Assembly (NCBI GenBank): GCA_022747635.1
Contig: JAKTNV010000006.1
Location: forward strand, 65,637,090-65,701,089
Reading direction: 5' to 3'
Length of the DNA stretch: 64,000 bases
DNA from: Hetaerina americana
Lineage: Eukaryota > Arthropoda > Insecta > Odonata > Calopterygidae
The notes beneath the pieces were generated by a model. The model searched no databases. It was not told the origin of the DNA and worked only from the letters and a program-made list of their open reading frames with translations. The translations under genes and the position numbers were made by a program. Positions 1 through 27,249 of this stretch are shown piece after piece. The stretch's first letter is position 1. Each line of letters starts with the position of its first letter.

Positions 1-3000
1 AAAATGACAAAAGCTCCCTTCCCATTTTTTCCAACATCATGGAATTGGTTGTTAAAGAAAAAAAAAACATATTATCAACGTTTGGTTACAGCATCACCAC
101 ACCAAAAATATGAATAGCATGGATATTCAGTTTTCTAATGATGTGTAAAAGTTGATGGAACAATGCTGAAAGGAAACATCACTTCTTATAAAATACTTTA
201 GCAGATATTCCCAGTTTTTGGGGAACAAAGTGCAATGGATACAAAGTTTTAATTCTTGTTGATTTGGGATGTAACAGTACAGGGGGCAGGCAAAGTAGGG
301 TACATGGAATCAATATAAAAATTACCAAATATCTCCCATATATGTGAATGGATTAGTGAAGGAGAATATCCACAATGGATAGATGGGAGAAACATTCAAG
401 AATAGTAAAACACATAGAGTTTTAAAATGCAATAAAAATAACCAATGTAAATCTTATTGAAAATAATTGTATTATGAACTACATTATCCAATTGTTTTAG
501 TTCTCCCAACTGTCTTTCATCATGTACTTTCAGGACTGCACGAGCGAGTACCATCAGCATAAGCTAATGCGAGCATTCAATGTAGCCATTAAAGACATAT
601 TTTTGGAAGAGAGCCTTGCAAATGTACTCTAGTATAGTTTTTCGGTGATGATTCTTTAACATGGTACATCCCTCCTCTTTTGCACGAGTTATAATTTATG
701 AATTTCTTAGTTTTTTCTTAACCCTGCTGAAACATGGGACGTTATTGGAACTATTTCAATAACAAATAGGGCATTAGGTCTATAATTATGAATAAAAAAT
801 GTTAGATTTATGTTACCATTAATTGAAATGCTGAAGGAAGCTGTAGTTTCTAATACACCAAAAAGAAAAATTTTTAATTTCAAGGGAGTTACTGAAAAAA
901 TTTTCCTGTACTAAGAGAAGAGTCAAATACCCAGGAATCATGTGATAGGTGGCTAATTATGTCATTTACAAAAGGTTTGACACACATTCATCTAAAATTA
1001 TCATTTTTTACCTTCTACTCATGGTTAAGTGTTAATAAAGTGATAACCCAATGAGCTTCAATATAGTAGTAGCTTTCAAATGTTGTTTTAAAAAAGTAGG
1101 CATTTTATTGTGCAATGCACTCCTTTTATATTCTAGGAAATATTTTTATTGCTTGACATCAACAGTGGCCAATCTCTGTTAGCTCTTTCAGACACATTTC
1201 AACAAAGCATAGTGCTATTACAATTCATCAGCAGCTATACATAATAATTCCACCTAAAATCACCATGCCATTAAAAGGATCATAATACATTTTAGTAATA
1301 GCACTTATTATAAAGTCACAATATTTTTTACTTAGGCTGAATGATATTAATACAAACTAAAATTTTTTATGTAATCCTCATTTTTTACACATTAATTTTT
1401 TCCAGAAGAATTTCACTAACATTGTTTCAAGTTTTTATGAAGGCCATCTACACAAAATGAATTCTTTAAAAAAATTCTAAAATGAAGTAGAAACTTCAAA
1501 ACACTAACAAAGTATGGATGTACAGAATAAAAATACAATAACTTCCCCTATTTGTAAATATTATATGGAACATTTTACTAAACAATGATCAATAGTAACT
1601 TGATGGTAATTCAAAGTTTGTTGAAAAGGAGTCATTGCAAAACTTCACACACTTTTTCATTGCAGTCCATTTTGCCATGACTAAACAAGCACAACACATA
1701 CCAACTTCCATGGTTTTATTTTACTAATAAAAATTTGTTGAAATATATAATATATTTTACCCTTTATGTTAGGTTAACTTTCTAGATTCAACTTATGTTT
1801 TAAACAGCCTTATTTCCACCAAAATCACCCGCTTGCTGTACAATTTCTGGCTGTTACTAGAATTATTTTTTATCAAAATATGTATTCCAATTACTTTTAA
1901 TGAAAAATGTCTTAAGATAAAATAAGGAGATTCATGCTATTCAATTGTTTTGTTTCCCAAAAATTATTGCCAAATAAAATGATTTCTCCAGCATGCGATT
2001 ACCTAGCCATCCTTAAGTTGGCAGTGACATGATCAGTATGTTGAATTAGTGTTACAAATGGATTCGGATTTGTTTTAACCTTGAGGACCATTCCCAGGTG
2101 ATAAAATATTAATCCAGAATTATTTATTTTTCTATAGTTTCATACCTGTTTTTTCTCCTTCGTTAAAGAAGGTTGGTAAAAGTTGCATTATTTAATGTCA
2201 CTGCCAGCTTATAATTGTAGACTGATGACCTGATTATGACATAATTAAATGTATACTTTCATTTACAATAATATTCCAAAAATGTAGAAAGATTCAATTG
2301 CAAATAATGGATTAAAATACACATGTATGAAATGTGATTATGGCATACACAGCTTTGTAAAATATCTCTTTGAGAAAACTAATTAATTTGTCACATGTGA
2401 TGTAATCAACAAAGTAATTACATAGCATTCATTTTTGAGAGACTAGTTACAAACTTTCAAAATTGAATTAATATTAAACACTTAATATAACAGTTGATGA
2501 GGCAGTTGACATGATATTAATAGTTACAGTAAATACTGCGTCCTGTTTTATCATATCAAATTTTCAGAAACATTGACAAAAGACTGCTCCACTATGATGC
2601 TCATAAAAAAGTTTCACTAATGGATCATTGAATCCCAAACTATTACATTTGTGTTTACTTAAAGAATGAATAAGTACAATAATGTAAGTACTTATTCAGC
2701 TAATAAATACATTTTATACAACTTGTGTGGTATTTATCATCGATACAATTGAGCCTTGAAAACAAGAATTGACCACCAGCATTTTTTTGTAAGATGTAAG
2801 GCTTTTCGCCTTCCATACTACCTCAAACATATAATGAAATTATGCATAATGATCAGCATATGTACAAAATGTTACAGTTTCTCCTGAAAATATGGCCATG
2901 AAATTTACTTTCCCTGAAAATGAAGCTGCACCAGGGGCAGCGAATATATTAACTGGAAGGTAGCACAACATCCTCCAACAATACATGCAATAAAACCAAT

Positions 3001-6000
3001 ATGAAAAGATTGTCAATAAAGATTTTCAACAATTTTTATTACATCTTTCAATAAAAACTTGAGTTTCTACCGAAGTCTCAAGCATTTATTGTGGAAGAAT
3101 AGTCAAATAAAATTTAAATAAAGGCAACAGATTTAAATAATTTTACAGGAAATATACATTTTCTAAAACAGTTCAAAGCACAAAATTCAATATCACTGCT
3201 TCTCTTTTTCCTTCCAACAGAATTTAATTAAACATCAATTCAAAGTTCAAAAACCCTAGGTAATTAAAAATTCCTGTGCATTACATGTATTAATTTAAGT
3301 AAAAGAGAGAAATATAAAGAGTGCATTTAAAGACAATATATATACATATATAGGAATTCCATAAAACTGTCACATGAGCCTACTGCCAAACAGTGAATTA
3401 CTTGGCCATATACCTTAAATGAAAAATTCATTATCAATGAATTTGGTTAGAACAAAATTAGTTAAAAGCCTTGAAGCAAAATTAATAATTCAAACAGTAT
3501 TAAAAAAGATTGTATTCTAAATTACCCAAATAAAAACAAGATGACTCATGAAAATGAGATGTTCTCAGACATCAACGCAATTAGGTAGCAAACTGATGCC
3601 AATATCAGACAGGTGATTGGCTTAAAAAAGTAATATAGGTTATAGTATTTAAATTTCCCACAGTAATAACATAAAAAAATGGGCACAAATGCAAATATTA
3701 CAGAATGCTACGGAAGAGTCTATTACAATATTTCATTGACATCCAGGGTCGCTACAAGAGTGCATTATACCCTACGCGAAAGCCATCAGCCTTGTGTCAC
3801 AGTGGGAAAGGAGGTGTGAGGGGTTAAGGTAATGGTGCCCTAGGAAGTCAAATAGTGGCTAAAATGTCCCAGGTCACACTCATTTTAAGTCGCTGCACTT
3901 TGCCCCATGGACACAGCGGAAGCACCTCGTCTTTTTTCACCAAAACCAAATACCTCACTCATCTCGCCATTATTGACTTAATTTTTTCCATTTAATCAAA
4001 TTTTAATCATAAGTCTCCCTTGTTTCAATTCATTGGAAGAACAGATGTAAAGCCAATGAACACTAACTGCCAACGGCAGGTTGTGTCAAAGACCATAAGC
4101 CCTGGTCCTTGGGCAACAGGTTAGTAACATATGGCAAATGATACTGGTAATGCAATGTTAAGGAATAATGAAATATGAGGGAAGTACAAAATATTGCGCA
4201 AGGGAGATGAAGGGGTGGATAATTTTTTGAGTTTAGGGGCTGAAAACAGCTACATGCCACCACTGCTTTAGGCATGTAATAACATTACTTAATTCCATTA
4301 CAATTTCTAGCTAAACATACTTTCCAGCAATGTTAGCATGCGCTCTAAGTTGTTAAGCAACCAATGATTTAATTGTATTTGTTTGTGAGAAAGAAGAACC
4401 CACAGAAGATGAAATAGCTGAGAAATATTTAAACATAGTTTCCACATATGACCTTCCAACTATGCAGTGCAGATTGTTATATTTTTAATTTTCTAAGGCT
4501 AAAGCATTTCCATGCTTTTACAAATGATAAATAGAGATATTAACATAAAGGAACACATTATGATCATATCATAGTGTGTCCATTTTCTATGGGCAAACAC
4601 AGAAAAAAGATATTAAGGGAATACATATACCCTAATATTTTTAAGAAGATGTCAGTTCTACCCTACAACTCTCTCTCTTCACATAGCGAGTTATTTTTAA
4701 CAAAAATTTGGTAGCCACAGAATTTATGAAGAAACAAATGATATTCCAATTAAATGCTTAATCACACTTTCCTCCTACATTAAAGAAATTATTAATATAA
4801 CATGATTAAAAACTCATTTTGAAAAAGTCATCACCTCAATTTACTAATTGAAATCAAGCATGTTAATAACCATAACTGAGTGAGTTTATACCATATAAGC
4901 TGCAATGGAAGATGACTTGAGATATTTCTCCATTGGTACCAAAGAAAAAAAATGAGGTTATCTCATTCCTGAAATCTCTTCATTCTTGGAATGCAGAAAA
5001 TTCAAAAGATTAATTCCACAAAAATGATTAAGTTTTCATCTAATGTTCAGAATGCAGCACACATGCAAAAGATAACAAATTCAAAGCCTCATCATTTACA
5101 GTTTTGGTGTTGCCATTTTATATTAAATAATTTGTAGACTATTTAATCGACTTTCCTGGAAATGGAGCTCATTATTTGAAACCCAAAATTAAATTTATCC
5201 ATGGTTGCTCTTCTTATATCATCAACATATATATTACAATTCCCAACCTTAGTGTTTACTTTACTCTTTTCTGTTACTTATAAACACACAAAAATCCTGT
5301 CCAATTTTTTTGTTATACGTCAATAAAAATGTACTATTCTCTTCTAGGCAAACATACCCCAAGAAAATTTGACAAAAATTGCAATAAATGTGCAAACTCC
5401 AAACTTTTAGTTCACAATAAAAGACTGTGATCAGAGCTTAGGATAAATTTAAGATTTTACAGACTGGCTGGCTAAGTTGGCTCAACCAGCAGAATTAGCT
5501 CTGAGAAACTGACTACAGGGCTTCATATCCAAATCCAAGTGATTGCCTCCAGATAGATCTGATTAATGCCAAGCTCTTCGATTTCCTGATAACCAGAGCT
5601 CCATAGGCAACCAGGGGTGGAATAAGCAAAAGAATTTGTTCTCTTACCTCCACACTCAATGTGTATATTGAAAATACATCATGGCTTCATAATAGGTGAA
5701 TTCTACTGTCAATGTTAAAATTTGATTTTAAGATTGATGGCAGGGTTAGCTGGTAAATTATTTGGAAATAAGCACTTTGAACATTTCATATCATTAAATG
5801 GTTGAGCTAGTAAATAATTTTCACCCAAAATGGACATCATTTGCTCAGAGGATCTTTGTAAAATCAGGTCATCTTCCATTTACATGAATATGATGCAGAG
5901 CTAGCCACATTCCATTTCATAATGAATAAAGGTTAAGATTTCATCGACATACAAAAATATGCTATTAAGAATATTAACCAATTCTTTAAACCCTTAAACT

Positions 6001-9000
6001 GTGAACTACAGCGTCCCATTTAAAGCTTATTCATTCATACTTTTGGCAGTGCATCACGTACATGCAATAACAAGAAATAAATAAGGAGTATCGGTTAATA
6101 CAATGATGCATTAATATTTGGATATTATATTTTCATTTTTTACTAAATTGGTAATTATACAAAAAAATAAGCTACGGAAAAATTAATTGTGTAGGTCATC
6201 ATTAGAGTAACAAAGTTCACACTAGGCAGTTCTCAGTACATGATTTCAGTTTCTTGCAAATGAAATGAATATACTATAAGCTCCTAAACTACCACTTGTC
6301 AGATATTAGCCTCCAAAAATGTCACTAATACATCTCTATCAATGCAGGAATTACATTTGCATTTCCAAAATAGCCAACTTCTGCAAATTTACAAAATATG
6401 TAAAATATTTAGTAAATTTTTGCAATAATTTAATGAGCTTACCTCCATTATATGATGGAGAAAAAGGTCAAATGTCATGCATAAATCACTGATGATTATA
6501 AAATAGCCAAAATGATATAATTATGACAAAAGAAAACTTGCCTCACCAATAAATAGAGCTGTAGCCTCACACTTGGTGACCTCAGATGTATTGTGTACTC
6601 CATTAAAAAAAAATAGCTTCCAAAGATAAGTCAATAAGATACCCTCTGCAATAACTCAGCTAGTATTTAATAACTAGAACTTCTACCTAACATAAAAGAA
6701 ACATCTCTTAGGTAATACTGAACCAGAAAAATAAGTCCTCAAATGTTTTCAAGAAAATAATTTTCCAACTAAATTATCTTTTTTTTGGTATAAATCTTCT
6801 TCTTGGATATTGTTAGAAGTAAGTAGGACAGACATATTCAAGCACTACACTCAAGCTAGTTACAGTTATAAATATTTTCAAGAACAAATCATCAATCTAT
6901 CGTACAATCAGGCAGTCTGTGCTGGTTGCAAATCCATCCCCAAATACTGGAGAATAAATGTTCTTTCCTCTTTACAATAGTGTTTACATCCATCAACATT
7001 AATACCCCTCCACTTTTCCCACTACAGCACACTTTATCCTAATCCACTAAACCTAACTCTAATCTTTCTGCCTCAAGTTAAAAAAAAAAGTCTTCCCTCA
7101 GTAAATTCGGAGGAAAAAACCTTGCAATAATCCAAGTTTATTGAATGGCATGCAATGCTGCACAAAATGCATTTCTGCATTCAGAAAATTTAGACATTAT
7201 CTTCTCCTTGACACATAATATTTTCCCTCACCATTCCTCAATCACTCAAGTTTGCTGGGACTCCACCAAAGCCAACAAACTGTCTCACATTTTTCATTAT
7301 ATTTTTTTTTTAGATTAGCAAATATTTACAGAGTTCACAACCCATAGTGGCAGTATTCAGTTCCCTTTCCCTCTAACTTTACAATCATGTTGAGTAACAT
7401 TCATGATGATGCTTAAGGCTTTTGAAATTTACTTAGTAATTACAGATTGTATTCCAGTAAGAGTTCCATAATCATACAAAATTATGTTTATATATATATT
7501 TTTTTTTCAGAATTTACATTTTTTCATAAAAATAAATATTTTATGGATGATGCATTCATTGGAAACAGTAGCTTTCATCCGAGGGTAAGATAAAATATAT
7601 AGAAGACCAATGTTTTTTGCGTTGCAAGTGCACACAAAACAAAAGAAATGCTCTTCATTTTGAATAATTCCTCGTGATATCTATTGCAAATTCTGTTATC
7701 ACCTCAGAAATGATGAAAATAGGAACTTGATTATCATAGCTTTTGGCAAAATTCCAATGGAAACTTAAAAATCATAATTAGCTAGCCCAAATCTATCCCA
7801 AAATCTTACTCAGCTCTGCAGTGAATAATTCTGAGGCTGGAAGGGTCCATTTTATAAAATTGGTATTAGCCAAAATTCCCTGTCATTCATTTTGCACCTT
7901 CATGTCCCTTCTTTACAACCTTCTACCAAAACTAACACCCTGAAGACACACTCTGCACAATCCAGAGCTATGAGCTTCTGTGATGATTGTTTTCCAATAT
8001 AATGGAATTCCACTACATGAACTCTATTATACACATCTCTTCCTATACTATTCATACTGCAGTTCATTGATAATTTTCAAAGGCAGTGGGAAAACCATAC
8101 AACAAAACAGTTAAACACATACTTCATGAAATACAAGTGAATATACTGAGGTAAAATGTTATATCTGCTTTTAATATATTTAGCAAAGAAAATTTCTACA
8201 ACATAATATAGATGCACATTAATGCTTTGGTATTTTCACAAAAACATAAAAATTTTCCTTGTGCATTTTCATGATTGCCTTTGAGCTTCTTTTATGAATC
8301 AATTATAAAATCAAATGATGCAAGGCAAGATTTACGTTTTTTTAAATTCATTAAATTATTTTATTTGACATTATTATGTGAGGATCATTAATATTTTTGA
8401 CACATGCATGAATGCTTTCTACTATCATGAAATCTCATATACTGCCCACTTATGTACGTTGATGCAATGATGAGTTTTGAATAGAGTTATCAATTGGTAT
8501 GAAATCATGAAACCCATGAATAATGTCAACAAACAGCCAGGAAGTATTACTCATAATTTTTCTTCAAAAAGATCATTCACTACCGCGAATATTGTCTAGG
8601 GGAATGCAGCAAGAGATACTATGATAAGGATCAGCGATGTATACGAGAAGGCTCAACCTAATTTATTTTAAATCCCACCTCCAATTGCATTGCATTACAC
8701 ACATGCTCTTTGAAAACTATCGATGAGCAAAGCATCGATTTAATATGACCAAAATCCCTTCCAGTACAATAATATTTCATTGGTACTCACATGAAATGAT
8801 AAGATGTATTCTTTTCAATTGGAAAAAATATATATTTATATGTTCACTTCATTATTTATAGCAATTATTCTATCATGATCAAGAAAACTACATTATGGTA
8901 CCTCAATATGTAGAACATACAAAAGGCAAGAGAAAACTAAAACAAATGCTTGATCAATATTAAAAGCACAAGAAATATTTTGCATGTATGTACAATACGA

Positions 9001-11320
9001 ATTGCTTCAATCTTTTAAACATTCTGGCAACTGTTGGGAATTAAAACTTGAACTATCGATTCCAAAGTGATATATATATTTCTAAAAACATAGGAAAACT
9101 AGTATTCATTTATGTACACTCTTCTATATGGATATTTACAAGTCTCACTACTTTAATTAGTGTATTTTTAATATGTACACACGCAGAGAGAAAATGACTA
9201 GGAAAATAAGAAACTAGGTATATGCATGCATATGTAACACTGCATTAAAAAGCATTAACCTCACTACTGAAAAAGAGCTAGCCCACCCCTAAAATACTAG
9301 CAGGGTTACACCAAAGTTTGAACAAGCCTGTCAAAAGTCCATGAATATTAATTGTGCAAACAAAACAAAATTATACCTTTATAATCAAGAAACACCAATA
9401 CAATGAACAAAAATTATTAAAATTAGTAATACTAACAATTCAACAGAACCTATACAGGAAAATATTTCCATCTTTACACAAACAGTGAAACCAAAAATAA
9501 GAACCATTAATTATTGTCCATGGTAAAATGAGGAGGAAAGTGTGAATATTTCAATAAAGTAAGACTAATAATTTACCCTAATTTCAACTCAGAAAAGAAA
9601 CTGCCAAACAACTTTCCACATAATATAAATTAAATCAAAGCTAATGCCATTTTGTGTGAGAATATCTGTGCATGAAAAGTTGTGGCTTATGTGACACTTT
9701 TATGTTAATCAATATCCACTGAGCACAGTACTGGGCCTCGTTGTTGAGCTGATTGATTCTATTGTCACAAGCATATTTTGAAATGTGCCATTAAAAATGC
9801 TCGTGGCAATTAATAAAAAGTAATTACAGGCACCCCTTTCAATTGCAATGAATTTGGTTCTTTAAATTTGAATATTTTTTTTCCTATGGAACACACCTCC
9901 ACAAAATGAGTTACTATATGCTGTTTCTGATAGAACATCAAGTTTTACTAGGTAATATCATAATATAATAAGCAAATATATTAAATTATTTAAATATACA
10001 AGAACTTCATCCTGTTGTCCTAATCATGAAAGATAAGAAATCACATCCAGATTAATTTGCATTTGTGGATAAAGCATTTCATGTCTGGGGTCGCTTATTC
10101 ACAAATGCTCTTTTCTTCACAAATTTCATACATCTGGGCTGTTACTTGTGAGCATGACATGTTCAGGGCTGCCTGTATTACTTAATAAAATGTATTCAGA
10201 AGCAGTTTTATGAAAAAAAATAATTTACCCTCTCAATAGAAACATAGGGGTCATAAACATTTAATTCCAAATGAGAAATTCTGAAATGTTCCCAAGTTAC
10301 ATGAAACCTATATTTGCCATATTTAATTCCTGTTGCTGACTCTAGATGTGGAGAAGTGGTCTAAGTGAAATGAACAGTATTAATAAACTCTAGGGATGAG
10401 ACTTGATAGACTTTAAAATAAAAAATGTTGAAATTTTGGAACAAAGTCATTTTCAGTTTACAAATTACTCATAAAAATAACAGCCAACCTTTCCATGTCT
10501 GACACTTGCTTTGTGGGTGATATGACACTCCTAATGCACCAAGTAATTGAAAAAATAGCAATCAGCTAGCAAAGCTATCTTCTAAAAGAAGATCCTCAAA
10601 TTATTATCAATATAAAAAAAAAATTGTAGCTCACTTAACACCACCATACTATCCCATCCTGTTAATATCTGTGCACCTGGGGAAATATGATGACCAACCA
10701 TAAAAATGATGTGAAGGAATTATTATCTAGGTCCATCAAAATTCCAAAAGTTAATGACAAAGTATTCTAATCCATCCAGATTTATTCCTGTGTGCATTCA
10801 TAGAGCTCTTTCCCATAGCACTCTGCACAAAAGATGACAAAGCTGTCTACAAATAATTAATCCAAATTCCATACTCTTCATGTGGCCACTGCTATAAACA
10901 TAACCAAATACCACGGTAATTATTGACTAGAAAAGTTTTTCAAAATTATCTTTCACAAACATAACAGGATATGCAAACTGAATGGAATTCACACTAGGAA
11001 ACTGAACTTGTTGACATATTAATATCTAGGGAGGTAGAATCATTTTTTTTCAATTTGTTGTACAATTTGGATACTTACAAAAATTTTATAGATGCTTTAT
11101 AACTACATACTCTCATGGAGAAAACTACTACAACCATCACTACATGCAAATTATTGAACAAGAATGTTTGTATCCATTGTAACTAGTACAAAAATATTTT
11201 TACCCTTTCCACACATGACAAAATGAGATGGTAGAAATGAGACATGATTTATGTCAGCCAAATGAAACATCATTCATAAAAACTAGAAAATATTCTAGAA
11301 GAACAAGATTTAACAGATAA
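1..11320. other. 11.3 kb noncoding stretch 3' of Pgm
   Basis: I see no open frame with coding character, no SINE B box, no LINE motif and no TIR pair here, only short A/T runs and small TA-rich patches (about 3340-3352 and 7490-7508). CpG is scarce, roughly 16 in the first 3.1 kb by eye, like the Pgm gene body and unlike DNA right of 23 kb. In a hand-counted patch, 6961-7260, C outnumbers G about 79 to 29 on the + strand. This could be a very long Pgm 3' UTR, readthrough DNA, or the 3' part of another minus-strand unit. A minus-strand AATAAA lies at 10786-10781, about 535 nt past the stop, as one possible early polyadenylation signal. Confidence 0.5.
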
Positions 11321-23779
<12,459 letters not shown>

Positions 23780-23976
23780 GTGGGCATCACTTCCACCCTG
23801 ACCGAGTCCGCAGACAAGATTCCTGTCAAGAAAAGAAACCAGAAGTGTATGGTTGAAATGTTCGATAAACAAGGTTCTCAAAAGAAGAGATGGAGGGACT
23901 ATTGGGTCGACTCGGGGAGTGAATCGCAAGCTCTTTTATCATCGAACACAAGTTTAAGGAGCAAAGGAAGTTACGG
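23780..23976 (+). CDS. Unrecognised + strand gene, exon A (5'-most supported)
   Basis: The open frame has amino-acid character unlike its surroundings: VEMFDKQGSQKKRWRDYWVD then SGSESQALLSSNTSLRSKGS. It ends AGTTACGG before donor GTAATT in phase 2. Either it is an internal exon with acceptor GAGACAG at 23779, or translation starts at the ATG of 23849 or 23858 (the latter with G at -3). From 23849, three exons give 126 codons. The segment is basic, serine-rich and hydrophilic, with no signal peptide or membrane helix. I do not recognise the family. Confidence 0.6.
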
Positions 23977-26861
23977 GTAATTATAAGTTCCATTGGACCT
24001 TTTTTTACTAACATTATGACAATATACCTGCATGACTTGTTCCGAAAAAAGATTTGAGTGCTTGAATCATTTGTTTACCCTGCTTCACGCCGAGCGCGCT
24101 TAATTTAAATTTCTCAAAATGTGTGTGAAAACTCGCTGTCAATGTGGTGGTACAGTACTACGTAGGTAAAGCAACCACCCAAAACCCAGAAAAGATGTAT
24201 ATTTTTTCATTTATGGGCCCCTTTTCATTACTATCCGTGACATATGTATTGTATTTACCAACCTTCCATTGAAGGCCTAAAACCGTGCTCCGACTTGGTT
24301 CTCACTGCTCAAGTATGCAAAACGACTACCGTCCGTGTGGTGTTGAACTTTCTTCCGAGGACGTAAAATAGGCCATTTGCGAAATTAAATTACTACAGAA
24401 AGAATTAATTTCGAAAAGGTTTAAAATTACTCCAATAGGGGTAGCAAACATTTTCTTATAACGAAGTTCAATCTCCAGAACCAAAGACTTAAAAACCGCG
24501 AAGGCTCGCAATGCATTACCAATTATAAGTGTATAATGTTTCTATAGTAGTATTAGATGTTAATTTACGCCACTGATTTAAATAAAGCTAACATTGATGT
24601 CCAATCGATAAGGCAAAATATAAATGTATTTTACTCTGTGTATTTAAGGTCATATTTCGGTTTTTCAGTCGTAAGTATGAGGATTACTAGTATTATTACG
24701 TAGTGACACAAAGCGATCGAAATATTTACTTTTAATAGTGGAATGAATTAATTATCGAGACATTGATCATACTTGACCATGAGAAACGAAGTCTACCGGA
24801 CGCAATACTTGGCTAATGAAGCTACAATTTACTAGTGTAATACGTTCAGTGTATGTTTAACAATAGTGAACTTACTCCTTGACTTAGCGATCGCGTCACC
24901 GAATTTTCTCGTGGTGTAAGGCACATAACACGAGGGCTTCTGAAAACAGCATGTTAATAGTCTTGGGTTTGGTTATGGAGATTTGAGTCAGTTTAGTCTT
25001 TCCTTAATCAGAATGTTGACATATGCGGAGACCTCGCAGACGCGGCGCACCAGGTCGGTCAATCCTTAGCACACTGCTATGTGTGGGAAAATCCTTCTTG
25101 TTTAGAAAATGTAGTCTTTCCCAATCATAACAAGCCCTTCATTAAGGCTATGATACTTTAATTGTATGTTTAGTCTTCCCCATCTAACCATCACGAAAGA
25201 AAACATGTTATCATCCTCGTTCTGTTTCCCAAGGAATAATCGAGCATTTGTGGGAGATTATACTGACAACATCGAATTTACTTTCACAGATAAAAAAATT
25301 TCCATGTTTGATCGTAGGTTTCCGTAGAAGCATAGCGTATGCTTCTTCTCACCTGAAGGGTAACATGAAATGGCCAGAATTCTAAGTAGGGATATATTCA
25401 ATGAAGAAGCTCCCCAAAGCATCCACAGGTTCATGTGTGAGATCCGTTGACCGTCTTTCTTTCTTAAAAATAAGCAGGTTCTGTGTGGTCCACGAGAAAG
25501 GTTGAGAGCAAGTGAAAGCAAGAGTGACCGCCGCAATAAATTGGTCTTATTTCACATAAGTGGTTTCCAGTCTGCAACCAAAAATCTTACATGTCCTGGA
25601 GTGACTACTATGTTTAATCGCCGGTTTGAACAACGCCAGAGAAACGTCGAAAAAATACAGTTTAATCGTATATAAGAGACGGGGAGCAGTAGAACCTTTC
25701 ATTAAAAGAATTATAAAACTAGGGAGAATCAAACAAGCCAACTCCCTTAAAAACCCCCGCGGCGAAAATTTTTTTTATAAGTTGATAAAATCATGATTTT
25801 TGAAAGCATGGGTAGATAACATTACTTATTGATTGACTTTTTCCTCAAGCTAAAGGCATGAGGTAACCCTCAATTACTGTTAAACTAGTGGTTTGACCAG
25901 GCGTTGGTTATGTAAGAATCCCTCTGGAGGGTTTCAGGTTGCATGGATGGTTATATAACCGTTGCATCCTGCGAGTGTTGGTAGGCATGCAGGTGAGTGC
26001 GATGGATAAATTCGAACGTTAGAGATACGGGAACCCGGCTGAATGCTATCTGCGGTTGCCCTCAGAGTTCTCATACCCAGAATATCCTATGACAAAACTT
26101 TTGCTTGGGAATGTAAAACATTTGTAGGGTTTTAACCGGAACCATTAGTAACCATTGGACTATCACTCCACTGACGCAGCGTCACAGCACCCAACAAAAC
26201 AAAAAAGATCCGTATGATCCCCTCAGGATTGAAGTTGATGTCCCTTAGTCCCCCTCAAAGATCTATGAATTTTTCTAAGGAAATTCAGATGTGATTCAGT
26301 ATTAGAGAACATAAGATTACCCATTTCTAAGGATCCTGAAAGAAACGAATGTGACGAGATATTTTCAATCGGAGTATCTTTTCCGATGACTATTTTTGTC
26401 TTCACATACTAAATGCTGTCTGGTTGTGCGCTGCTGCATATTTTGAATGTGCAATTAGAAATATAATATGTTAGTGTCGCCCAATGATTAATGTACCCAT
26501 GCTCTTGACGATAAGTAGAGTTTACTAACTCCATGTATTAGTTTTTGTATTGTGGATAATTTTGAATACTTAAGTTTCAATAAACAGGCCGATTTTTCCT
26601 CTTATGCCACCTTCAGACAATACCTACGCTCTAAGAGGCAAACGTGTTCCTCCTCCCGGCATCCTTTCCGTGACATGCATTTTTTAGTACTGAGCTACAC
26701 ATCACATGGCACCACGCCAATATTGTGCCTTCCTGTAATGCGTCGACTCGTGGTTTCCGAGGGACACGACGACGAAAACGCAGGAAAAAAACATTTCGCA
26801 TCGCCTAAAAAGGCCGCAAAGTAACTCGCAATGAATGATATTTTTGTCTTTTTCCTTTCAG
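23977..26861 (+). other. Intron A-B of the unrecognised gene
   Basis: This is 2885 bp of AT-rich DNA with ordinary CpG frequency. I see no transposon, tRNA-like head or further exon here. Confidence 0.5.
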
Positions 26862-26975
26862 GGGTCCAGGTGTGATGTTCCCCGATTCGGAAACCAGCGA
26901 CTACGAAACTTCCACTCCTATTCGGCATTCCCAGAGCGCAGTCAGCCTTCCTGAAAGGTCGCATTACAGTTCAAG
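26862..26975 (+). CDS. Unrecognised + strand gene, exon B
   Basis: A strong polypyrimidine tract and TTTCAG acceptor precede 114 nt, and the donor is GTAAAA. The phase is 2 in and 2 out, matching exons A and C exactly. It encodes GPGVMFPDSETSDYETSTPI then RHSQSAVSLPERSHYSS, a serine/threonine-rich acidic-to-basic stretch with likely phosphorylation sites (inference). There is no known domain. Because its length is a multiple of three, it could be skipped without a frameshift. Confidence 0.7.
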
Positions 26976-27249
26976 GTAAAATATTCACTCATTATCTAGG
27001 ATAAAGATTCCCAAAATGTGCATCGCCACCCCGTTGGGACGTGCAGAATTATTCCAAGGAGAGATAAGACCTAAATACAGAAATGTAAGGCCGAAAAAGA
27101 CAATGAAAATAACGTATTTAACGATTCAATTCAATTTAACGAAATACATCCGTTTTCATTCATTCAGGTTCTCGATAAAGTAGGTTTTGAGCGGTCCATT
27201 AAGATAATTATCTGCGTGTGACTAAAAAATTCATCTATCTATTTTATCA

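Noticed and set aside
4063..4275. 70-codon minus-strand open frame in the Pgm downstream region
   Set aside because: It has low-complexity, non-conserved composition and no motif or splice context. It is compatible with chance in AT-rich DNA.
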